DNA from: Tillus elongatus
Lineage: Eukaryota > Arthropoda > Insecta > Coleoptera > Cleridae
Direction of reading: 5' to 3'
DNA: 64,000 nt
Assembly: GCA_964006375.1 (NCBI GenBank)
Contig: OZ023269.1
Location: 132,424,047-132,488,046, forward strand
The position numbers and the translations under genes are program-made. The notes below the pieces were generated by a model. It searched no databases and had not been told where the DNA came from. It was given only the letters and a program-made list of their open reading frames with translations. Shown piece by piece: positions 36,987 through 45,589 of this stretch. Each line of letters begins with the position of its first letter. The stretch's first letter is position 1.

Positions 36987-37169
36987 TCAATTAATGGAAA
37001 TTTTTAAGCACGATTTACAATGAAATATAGTAGAGTTTGATTTATGTAAATTCATTTTCCTTATACAATTCAGATGAAAAGCTCTGGTGCAGGATCTACA
37101 TTTTATACCAATATTTGATTCATTCATATTGTTGGTGCAAGTAAAACATAAGCCGTTAATTTTTCTCAT
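36987..37169 (-). CDS. PHD-finger ORF overlapping the pogo transposase end
   Basis: 60 residues: CFTCTNNMNESNIGIKCRSC, then TRAFHLNCIRK and FHCKSC. The Cys/His spacing fits a C4HC3 PHD zinc finger (C-x2-C, C-x2-C, H-x2-C, C-x2-C). PHD fingers typically bind histone tails. Its ATG lies inside the transposase tail, with 14 nt shared (ATGAGAAAAATTAA), in the +1 frame. Removing one A from the A5 run at the overlap would fuse the two frames into one protein ending in a PHD finger. Alternatives are a frameshift mutation or assembly error, programmed frameshifting, or translational reinitiation. Confidence 0.75.
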   Translation of the reverse strand: MRKINGLCFTCTNNMNESNIGIKCRSCTRAFHLNCIRKMNLHKSNSTIFHCKSCLKISIN

Positions 37170-39486
37170 TATCTTCTAAGCTCAAACCACAAGTCTCTTG
37201 TGCATTCTCTAACCTAACATTGGATAAAATATGTATCCTTGAACTTGTACCATCTTGAGAACTGTATTCATTCTTGGTGTCACTGCTACCAAAAAGATGT
37301 TTGGTGGCTTGTTGTATTCTTAAAAGTTGGTATTGTTGGCTGCCCGATGTGTTCTCTTCATCATCAAACTCACGTCCTATGTTTTCCCTATTTCTTATAT
37401 TTTCATTCACATCGTCATGTGGATTTGACGCTTCTGATCTACATTTGTTTTTACTCTTAAAATATTGCTTTTTAACATTTTTGTTTTCTAATTTCTTGAA
37501 GTTCTCTGCTGTTTTCCTCAATTTATTCTCAAGCCTTTTAACTTTCCTCTCTTCTTTCTCAGTTTCTTTCTCTTTTTTAGTTTGTTCCTTATCACTCATG
37601 ATTTTCTTCCATTGAGTTGATGTTAAGACAAACGGAAGTCTTTCGCTTTGCCTCTTACCCTTTCTCGCAGGAGTTTGAGGCCACTGTAAGAATGTATCAA
37701 GACTTACATCTGCTGAAGTATTTTCAGTATCTACAGAGGCCATGGTTAAATGGTCTATCTTATATAAACAGGAGTCCGTTGTAGGGCATATTCCGGAAGC
37801 ATTATGATCACTCACAAGTTTTCCAGATTGACATGGTTGTGTTAGTTGAAAAATGTCACCGTTATAATCTTCGAAAACAATTGGTATTTCTTCTATATTG
37901 ATATTTCTCAAGGTAAGGGTTGAGTCATTGTTTTCCAAATAGGTATCGAGGTTTGCTGCGCTGGTTGATTTTAGCCTAGCACTAATATCAAGTCCGTCTG
38001 TGCTTTCTCTGGCTATTGGTGATGCATGAGTTTCCTGTGACAATTCATTAGGATTGATATGTGTGGGATTTATTTCTTCTACCGATACTTCAGAAATGTC
38101 TTCTTTTGGTTTGAATCTCTTCCACATACTGTACAGCATACCGAATTCTTCTGAATGGTTGTTGATGCAATGCTGTCCTTTTTGAAATTCATTAATATAA
38201 TTTTCACCAACAATTTCTTTAAATGCTGGATACGACAGGACGTATTTTTTTTTCAAACCAGTTTGTTCGTATGTATTGACTTTAGCAGCTCCCAAACATT
38301 TTGTGACGTCTATCGCATTTGGATTCCATGGGTACAAGCCACAAGCTTTAAACCCATTTTGGATGATAGTTGACTTTGCAACGTTTTTGATAACATTTTC
38401 AAGAACTGTTGCAAAGTGCTCTTTGCTTAATGTTTCATTGGTATGGTCGCGTCTCCACTCAACTACTGCCTTCTTCCAACCATTTTTTATCGGTTTGAAG
38501 GCTGCCACATCAGCAGGCTGAAGAATTCGTGTGGCATTGGGATAAAGGCAAATCAGTATAATTTCCAGTTGACTACAAAGTTCACTTAGTTGATAGGTTA
38601 AGTGTGTGCTGTGCCCGTCTACAAAGAGAATGATGGGAAATTTCACATTATGTTTTTTTAAATAGGGGTGCAGTACGTTTGAAATATATTCATAAAATAT
38701 CTCAGCACGCATCCACCCAGAATCACTCAAGCCAACTCCCCATTCATCAGGAACTGATTTAGCGATATTAGCAGGCAACCGTTTATAAGGGTAAATCACC
38801 ATTGGTGGTGTAACTTTACCAGATGCAGTGAAAGTAAACATTACTGTAATTGCTGTTTTGGACGGCGCGTGTTCAACCTCATAAACATTTCTGCTTCCTC
38901 TTGGAGCAAGAACTTTTGTATTTTTCGGACACAAGTTAAAACATGTCTCATCTCCGTTGAGTATTCGTTCTGGGTCTTTTAATATGCCTTCCAGATCTTT
39001 TGACTTTAGATAATCATAAATGTTACCAAACCACTTTTTAAGGTCTGATACTGAAATGGTTGCACTTGCGGCAGTAACTGCCTCAGATATACGTATTGTT
39101 ACCTCTGGATGACGACGAAGAAAGGCTTTGTACCAACCATCTCCTGGATGATTTCTTATAAATGGATTGGGACGTGGATTTTTCTCTAAGAATAACCTTA
39201 CTGATTCTTGCAAGTCCTCTTTGCGACGAGGAAATCCTTTCTTGTGGTTCTCGAATACCCATTTAACCAGAAGTTCTTCTTCATTGGGTGTGAGAATAGG
39301 ATTCGGACCTAAATTTGACTTGATAAATTTGGTACTTCTCCTGAATTGCAGGGTTGCTCTTGGAACCTTAAAATATCTTGCTGCTCTTCTGATTGAGGTT
39401 CCTTTCTTGATTAGTTCAAGAGCTTTTTCAATATCCTGATCACAATATTTTTTTGTATATTTGTCACCCACTCTGACTTTTGGCAT
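37156..39486 (-). CDS. Pogo/Tigger-type DDE transposase
   Basis: 776 residues from Met at 39486 (MPKVRVGDKY). The open frame extends 25 codons further, but a likely 3' splice site (TATTTGTAG at 39498) lies just upstream of this ATG, favouring it. Residues ~10-55 form a Psq-type helix-turn-helix (KALELIKKGTSIRRAARYF); residues ~65-130 resemble the CENP-B/Tigger second DNA-binding domain. The DDE_1 catalytic core shows Asp179 (NGDETCF), Asp290 (FVDGHSTH) and Asp326 (ILQPADVAAFKP), a DD35D spacing. A charged coiled-coil-like stretch lies around residues 630-680 (KEQTKKEKETEKEERKVKR). The tail overlaps the PHD ORF. A single open frame with all catalytic residues suggests it may be active. Confidence 0.93.
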   Translation of the reverse strand: MPKVRVGDKYTKKYCDQDIEKALELIKKGTSIRRAARYFKVPRATLQFRRSTKFIKSNLGPNPILTPNEEELLVKWVFENHKKGFPRRKEDLQESVRLFLEKNPRPNPFIRNHPGDGWYKAFLRRHPEVTIRISEAVTAASATISVSDLKKWFGNIYDYLKSKDLEGILKDPERILNGDETCFNLCPKNTKVLAPRGSRNVYEVEHAPSKTAITVMFTFTASGKVTPPMVIYPYKRLPANIAKSVPDEWGVGLSDSGWMRAEIFYEYISNVLHPYLKKHNVKFPIILFVDGHSTHLTYQLSELCSQLEIILICLYPNATRILQPADVAAFKPIKNGWKKAVVEWRRDHTNETLSKEHFATVLENVIKNVAKSTIIQNGFKACGLYPWNPNAIDVTKCLGAAKVNTYEQTGLKKKYVLSYPAFKEIVGENYINEFQKGQHCINNHSEEFGMLYSMWKRFKPKEDISEVSVEEINPTHINPNELSQETHASPIARESTDGLDISARLKSTSAANLDTYLENNDSTLTLRNINIEEIPIVFEDYNGDIFQLTQPCQSGKLVSDHNASGICPTTDSCLYKIDHLTMASVDTENTSADVSLDTFLQWPQTPARKGKRQSERLPFVLTSTQWKKIMSDKEQTKKEKETEKEERKVKRLENKLRKTAENFKKLENKNVKKQYFKSKNKCRSEASNPHDDVNENIRNRENIGREFDDEENTSGSQQYQLLRIQQATKHLFGSSDTKNEYSSQDGTSSRIHILSNVRLENAQETCGLSLEDNEKN

Positions 39487-39497
39487 CTTTTGTAAAC

Positions 39498-39865
39498 CTA
39501 CAAATATACAAGTAATATAGTGATTGGCCAGTAAAGATGTCAGAGATTGGCACCTGGCCAACGACTGTTTAAAGAAGGTTTAAAGTCTGTATTCCCTCGA
39601 AAAGCATTTGAGATTAATGAAACAATTTATTTAGTTGAAGTTTTATTGTAAAACTACCCGTTAATATATATTACAGTCATTGGCAGGAGTGGCCAATAAC
39701 TGAATTTATTGTAAATGTCGTGTATAGTGATTGGCCTGCTTAAATTTCATAAGTAATTTTAGGTTAGAGACATAAACAGTTTTTTCGAACACCCTAACTT
39801 CAAATTATAGTCCCTATACTGTTATAATCATTTGTTCCAAGCATACGAATAAAATAATCACTTAC
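39498..39865 (-). other. Probable intron in the pogo 5' UTR
   Basis: On the minus strand, CAG|GTAAGTG (donor at 39865) and TATATTTGTAG| (acceptor at 39498) bracket 368 nt. The downstream exon opens with GTTTACAAAAG and then the ATG of the transposase. Inference from splice-site consensus only. Confidence 0.55.
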
Positions 39866-40110
39866 CTGATACACAGTGACGCTAAGCAAATGCACAAGCA
39901 ACGTGCTGAATATGGAATAACTTCAAACAGGCACAAGGAAAAGACCGCCAACGACATTCACCGCTGCCAACATATCAAAGTACTGTGATCAAAGCAACAA
40001 ACGGTGTTGTCACTTTGAACTGAAACAATCACATTTCGCTTAAAACGACGACAATGCTTGTTATTTTAAAAGAAAGTCGAATGGCCAATCACTGTAAGTA
40101 TATTTTATAG

Positions 40111-40135
40111 TGGCCAATAACTGTATCGTTTACCC
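40111..40135 (-). repeat. Pogo TIR, right (25 bp)
   Basis: Exact inverted match to 36656-36680; followed by TA at 40136-40137. Confidence 0.97.
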
Positions 40136-40490
40136 TATATTGTCCATCTTTTGTATATAGTCTGTTTTGTCGAGTATGACTGTAGCGTTGCCTTTGTCTG
40201 CTGGTAGGATTATAATTTCTGTGTTTCAGTTCAAGTCTCTGATTGACTGTCGTTCGTGAACAGAAAGGTTAGAAGGTTGAGGTTTGGCAGAACGTAATAT
40301 CCTGGCGATGTCATGTCTCGTAATTTCAGCTTCGTCAGTCGGAAAGTGTGTTATATCTTGTAAATGGCTCCAAAACAGGAGCCGAAACGTCGAGTTTTAG
40401 TAAATTCTGGACGCGGTTCAACCCGAGAACCAAGTGTATTTCACATTAAAGACCGTGGAAATCTTTCATGGATTTTAATTAAACACGTTT
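40136..40490 (-). pseudogene. Penelope-like element, 5' region and N-terminal ORF
   Basis: Minus-strand reading from about 40355 gives DEAEITRHDIARILRSAKPQ, then SIRDLN, one TGA stop, then EIIILPADKGNATVILDKTD and YIQKMDNI, characteristic of the region before the Penelope RT. The frame then meets the pogo insertion. Nearer 40490, GGTTCTCGGGTTGAACCGCG recurs at the start of the other Penelope fragment (56670). On the plus strand, GGCTCC-AAAACA-GGAGCC-GAAAC at about 40360-40385 resembles stem II plus the GAAA core of Penelope hammerhead ribozymes, but CUGAUGA is degraded. Confidence 0.8.
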
Positions 40491-41039
40491 CGTAAGATTT
40501 GTAAGAATCTTTGAAGGCGGCGGTGTCTGTTTATTTATTTATATATTTATTTACTTATTGATTAATTAATTTTATTTATTTATATATTTATTTTCTTTAT
40601 TTATTTATTGGAAACCAAATTGCAGGATAAAATCTCAATTAATGTCTCTTACCATTGAATAAAAGTTTAAAAAAATGCAATTACAATTATTCCTTGCATG
40701 CAACATATTATTTTAAGCAGAATTAATAATTGCCCTGAAGCTAATGACAATCAAGCTTAACCTAATCAATACAAAACCTCAGAAACAAGCATGTGTACAA
40801 TTTAGTCACAATGTGGTTGTCGCAACTTCCTAACACAGTAATAAAATTATCTCACTTGTTAAAGACATAATTCAACGATTTCCACATTATATTCATTGGA
40901 TTGTTAGTGTGTTTCCGGAACTCTTTGAAAGTTATTAAATACCAGATTAAATGAGTATTTGCAAAAATTTCTGATAATTTCCTAACGACAAATTGGTTTT
41001 AAGGACTAACTACAGAGGATGCATCATATTAACCGACAA
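40491..41039. other. AT-rich low-complexity region
   Basis: TTTA/TTAT-rich low-complexity sequence at 40530-40615, then unclassified sequence. No gene seen. Confidence 0.45.
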
Positions 41040-41300
41040 GTACTATTCTTGGAAGCTTTAATATTAGCAAGAAAACTCTAGCTGTATCTTTGGATCTTGA
41101 AAAGTCTTTCGATGCAGTTTGTCATGAAAAGTTGTTAAATAAATTTGAGTTGATTGGGATAAGAAATCATACGTTGTCACTTTGTGTTGAGTGAAAGACA
41201 AATGATCACGTGTGGTATACCCCAAAGAAGAATTCATATATTTTCACCTCCTGGGACACTTGTTCTATGAGCTGCTTTGTCCTTTTGTAGAACTCTAATA
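41040..41300 (+). pseudogene. Small LINE reverse-transcriptase fragment
   Basis: About 41070-41240 reads KTLAVSLDLEKSFDAVCHEK, LLNKFELIGIRNHTLSLCVE, a stop, and in a shifted frame MITCGIPQRR. These correspond to the RT palm motifs (DxxKAFD and the GxPQG block). Flanks are decayed; it directly precedes the next LINE fragment. Confidence 0.65.
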
Positions 41301-41329
41301 CAATGGAAAAACTGGTTTGAGTAAGGAGG

Positions 41330-42330
41330 GAAGAAGGGGCTACACCAACAAGCAGATCCTTAAACCACAGACAGCCAGGCAGCCCTTAAGGTACTAAGTA
41401 GCCCACGGGTAAGTTCCAGGCTGGTAAGTGAATGCCTAGACGAGACGAGCGACCTGGCTGGGCAGAATAAAGTCACCCTCCTCTGGGTGCCGGGTCACTC
41501 GGGGGTCAAAGGCAATTAAGAAACTGACAGTCTCGCGCAGGGTCAGCAGAATCATTTATGGGTCGAGAACCGGTTCTGGGCGTGACAAAGAGCCCTGCCA
41601 GGGGAGCCATTAAGTCCTGGGTCAGAAACCAACACAAGGTGTACTGGGCAGACTGTCCAGGGCTCAGACGAGACGAGCGACCTGGCTGGGCAGAATGAGG
41701 TCACCCTCATCTGGGTGCCGGGTCACTCGGGGGTCAAAAGCAATTAAGAAACTGACAGTCTCGCGCATGGTCAGCAGAACCATTTATGGGACGAGAACCG
41801 GTTCTGGGCGTGACAAAGAGAACTGCCAGGGGAGCCATTAAGTCCTGGGTCAAAAACGAACACAAGGTGTACTGGGCAGACTGTCCAGAGCTCAGACATG
41901 GGAAGTCAGTAATTGATGAACCCAGTTCAAAGAGTTCTGTGGAGCCGCTAAATCTTGGCAGAGGACAGCTCAAAAACACAACAGGACTCTTGACGGGACA
42001 CATGACCGTCCAGAAATACCTGCATAAAATAGGGCAGTTTGAGGGGGACCTGGCATGCAGACTCTGCGGCGAGGGGGAGGAATCAGCCCAGCACATCTTG
42101 TGCGTGTGTAAAGCTCTGGACCGCAAAAGACAACTGATCTACGTCAGCCTAGACCGGAGACAGCGCAATATAAAACTTCACCCTACCAATTGCTGTGCAG
42201 ACTAGTTTAAGGCACAGTGATTTTGAATGGTTGGAGTAGAAAAGACAAAGGGCATGCGCAATAAGCCAAAGGCTGCAGTGCTATTGGGGCGACAAAGACG
42301 GCGACGATCCCCGAGGAAGAAAAAAGGCTA
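41330..42330 (+). mobile_element. R1/LOA-group LINE, 3' fragment with internal tandem duplication
   Basis: 5'-truncated relative of the 12.4 kb element, starting in the RNase H region (GGGCTACACCAACAAGC; TDSQ region) and ending in a short A-rich tail near 42318-42326. A 228-bp segment is duplicated head to tail: CGAGACGAGCGACC at 41441 recurs at 41669. The duplicated part covers the end of RNase H. The C-terminal frame (41786-42205) retains the Cys motif CRLCGEGEESAQHILCVC. Stops within RNase H show it is dead. Confidence 0.87.
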
Positions 42331-42427
42331 TACATTGGAGATGGTGGTATATTTTGAATGTTAAAATAATTATAGATGACGAATGGGTTCATGGCCTTTG
42401 AGCAATTTCTGCAGACTGTGGTTTTTT

Positions 42428-42625
42428 AACCGACTTCAAAAAAAGGAGGAGGTTATAAATTCGACTGTATTTTTTTTAAGGTGTGTTGCCTCAGAACTTT
42501 TTTCTAGGTGAACCGATTTTGATGATTCTTCCTTTATTTTAAAACTAGTGCCTATCATGTGGTCCCATATAAATTTGATCAAGATCTGATCAGAAGTTTT
42601 TGAGTTATCCTTAATGAAGTCGGTT
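42428..42625. mobile_element. 198-bp MITE with AACCGACTTCA termini
   Basis: AACCGACTTCA at 42428-42438 is inverted at 42615-42625. The interior contains GGAGGAGGTTATAAATTCGA and GAACCGATTTTGATGATTCT. From memory of insect genomes, repeats with this ACCGACTTCAAAAA...GGAGGAGG layout are widespread in several orders. No coding capacity. No target duplication could be defined because the flanks are T/A-rich. Confidence 0.75.
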
Positions 42626-43635
42626 TTCTATTTTTTTTAATTATTATTCTGACTCGACTTAAATGTTTTTGTAAACCGTATAATGTACTCTCTCTAGGTA
42701 TTCTATTTTAAAAGCTGTCGCTATGTTTTTTTCGGTCACAAAACGTCCAATTAAGGTGAAATACTTCCTTCTTTGGTGGTCCTAGCCCCATTTTTGAACT
42801 GTTTTGGTACAATGAGCAATTATTTGTTCCACATTAAAAAGAAGAACGGTGTCCCTACCCCGCGTATTACTTTTTGCTCCCATTGGCATAATAAGGTAAA
42901 AAAAAGAAAATAAGGATGAAAACAAAAACAATTATGTACCTATTTCTAAAGATGAAAATGCAGCTTGACATAAAATTAACACGAGTCATTAATCATGTAA
43001 TTGACAGCGGTTTTGAATTATGTTATTTTATGTTTTGAAATATGTCTTTCGTATCTCAAATAAAAATAATTGTATTTTAATGATGATCTACTGGTATATT
43101 CATCAAAACTGTCAAGTGCAATTTCCTGTATTTATTCCTCAATCTTTAATTGAAAAGCTGTTCCTATTTAAATGCAGAAACTTGCAACTTGTAACTTGCC
43201 AATCGTCAACTTGTAGCAATTCTTCCTGTTTCTCATTTACCGGCTAAATTAGATCTTGCGCAATCACTTTTGATAGTAAAATGTTTTCAGGAATCAAGTG
43301 AAATGTATTACTTAGGTATATATTACAAAAAAAATATCTAGATTATGCAACACGTACGAGGATATATAAGAAAGTAATAAAACTGGTTTTGTAATTTTAT
43401 CGTCTGCAGAATATTAAACTTTTCAAAGCGGTTTACAAAACGTTTATTAGTGTTGCATTTTATACTCATGCTGCTATTGCGCCAGCTTATGACAGTTTCC
43501 ATCAAGAAATGACTGAAGCTGTCAATTTTAGTCAGTTGTTTTAAACGGTTTTCAAAGTAGCAGCGAATTCCATAGTGGTATGGAAAAACGGAAACAGAAT
43601 TATACAGATGCGTCGTGTGCTGTAAAAGTAATGAA
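42626..43635. other. Unclassified region
   Basis: No gene, TIR or RNA recognised. A 75-codon plus-strand frame at 43020-43247 has no recognised domain. Confidence 0.4.
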
Positions 43636-44277
43636 AATAAGTAACATATTTTCTCAAAATAACCTGTTTGAAAATGTACAAAAATTTCCCGAAAATAAAC
43701 TTAAAACGTTTCCGAGAAAACTCGTTGCCTAGCTGACGAACCTTAGTTTAATAGCAAATTGAGTTAATGAATTTTGAAGCATTTAATAAAAATTCTCTAC
43801 CAAAACGCACTTACTGCGTCTCGATTTTTTTACAAACATGCATCATATTTCGATGAAAAGATGCAATAAGCAATGTTCAAAAAAATTGCAGGTATCACCA
43901 ACGACTTATCCGCCATCCTGTGATTGTCAAAACGGTTTTATAATAAGATGCAGCTGAAGACACCCTATAAGTAACGTATACAATGTTTTCTCGTTTCTTG
44001 CATAATAACAATTATATTGAGCTTTACCGTAACTAAACTAAAACTACTTCCAAAGCACCAGAGAAAGTGTCTATTTGAAATGAATTTTCTGGAAATATTT
44101 TATTACAAAGAAGGGCAATGATGGCTGAAGCTGAAACTTAAGGGTTTGCAGAACACTCTTTACATAATCCGTATTTCCTTCAGGTTCTTTGCCTAAATGT
44201 TGCCACTTTTGACGTTTCGAATCGCGACTTTTTTGTCTTTGAACTTACACACCTACATTTTGGTAAATGGTTCACCC

Positions 44278-44281
<4 letters not shown>
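43636..44281 (-). repeat. TA-core repeat family copy
   Basis: Matches 10990-11500 and the reverse of 34450-35230. Includes D-type stem-loop AACGCACTTACTGCGT near 43805 and the block CACCAACGACTTATCCGCCA; runs into (TA)n. Non-coding. Confidence 0.75.

Positions 44282-44359
<78 letters not shown>
44282..44359. repeat. (TA)n microsatellite, about 78 bp
   Basis: Pure TA array between central and A-end blocks. Confidence 0.98.
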
Positions 44360-44362
<3 letters not shown>

Positions 44363-45051
44363 GAAACCGTATGGGTTCTAGGGGGCATAGTTCGTGCTCA
44401 ATTGAACCATTTTTTTCTAAATTCAAAAGTCGGGATCTCCTCGTTAGAACAAGCACTTGTGAAGCCACGGAAAAGTCTACGACTGTATTAAATATGGAAC
44501 GGTTTTACTAAGTTAGGGCAAGAACAAACAACCAGATATGCTATTCAAAATGAATTAAGTTTAAAACTTCCATCTCCTCTTTATCAAATTATTTTTATAC
44601 AAAAAGTCACTAAAAAATTCGTCGGAATAACAACAATCTGATTAGATAACCGTGAAGTGAAATGAGACTAAAAAAATCGATAAAAAGTAAAGTCACTAAC
44701 TAGGATTAGAACTCGTCATGTAGGAGTCGATTATGCGATGTGCTGACCTTAGCACACTTAGCTACGCTCAACATGTATGTACTAGCAGGTATATCCCATA
44801 ATATATGTTAATTGTTCAACGTTTTACCATCTACACAAAACAATTTTGATTGTTGGCTTATATTTTAACGAAATCAAGGAAAATAACGACTTAGACATAT
44901 ATCTAGGAGCTTGTTAGTCATTTATTGGAGTATTTTTCATTCAGATTCGTACTCCTGCCATAATTAACAATTTTGACGTTTGGTTGCCCGCACTTTGTTA
45001 TTTCCGGATATATATATATATTTTTTTCGAAAGAAAACACAAAATTATATT

Positions 45052-45054
<3 letters not shown>
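44360..45054 (-). repeat. TA-core repeat family: A end, tRNA-like segment, C block
   Basis: A end (AAAGTCGGGATCTCCTCGTTAG), then the extended block found reversed at 33540-33990. This includes a tRNA-like stretch at 44701-44771 (minus strand, GAGTTCTAATCC B-box-like) and a C-block edge (GCCCGCACTTTGTTATTTCC). Continues into the next (TA)n. Confidence 0.65.
44701..44771 (-). ncRNA. tRNA-like segment, second copy
   Basis: On the minus strand, GAGCGTAGCTAAGTGTGCTA (A-box-like) precedes GAGTTCTAATCCTA (B-box-like). Diverged from 33662-33731 in the middle. Not a closed tRNA cloverleaf. Confidence 0.45.

Positions 45055-45146
<92 letters not shown>
45055..45146. repeat. (TA)n microsatellite, about 92 bp
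   Basis: Pure TA array followed by an A end (AAATTGAAACTGATCC) to about 45270. Confidence 0.98.
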
Positions 45147-45149
<3 letters not shown>

Positions 45150-45589
45150 TGAAACTGATCCTGGATATGGGTTCTAACGGGCCTACTTCGCGGTCATTTG
45201 AAGAAATTTTTTCAAAAGTCAAAAGTCGGGATCTTCTCAATAGTGAATTTTTTTAAAAAGAAAATTCACTAAAAATAATAATGCGAAAAATTTATATAAG
45301 CATTCAACGGCTTGAACAATCAAAATGTTTATGTTTGCAAGTTATATTACGGTTGGTAGTAAATGCAGAAAAAAAAATGAAAGATATGGATGGCATTTAG
45401 CGTTGCCAAATTCTGGATATAATTGACCTTTTTGAGCTGATATGTGGTGATTGGGGAGTTGACCATACTTTTAATAAAGCAAGACAAAGACAAACCTGTT
45501 GTGCCTTATTAAAGCATTCTTAAGAATAATATCAAGCCTGTAGTAATTGTTAAACCAAAAATTAGTCTCAAGCTGTAAAGGCGACAAAA

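Larger units (their letters stand above)
36656..40135 (-). mobile_element. Complete pogo/Tigger-type DNA transposon
   Basis: 3480 bp with perfect 25-bp terminal inverted repeats (GGGTAAACGATACAGTTATT plus GGCCA; 36656-36680 and 40111-40135) and a TA on each side (36654-36655, 40136-40137), the expected target duplication. Subterminal copies of AGTGATTGGCC occur at 36856, 36877, 39519 and 39726, and inverted at 40083. It encodes a transposase plus an overlapping PHD-finger ORF. It is inserted in the reading frame of a Penelope-like element. Perfect TIRs and long open frames suggest recent activity. Confidence 0.95.

Noticed and set aside
37239..37615. Plus-strand frames opposite the pogo transposase C terminus
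   Set aside because: Antisense shadows; no domain.
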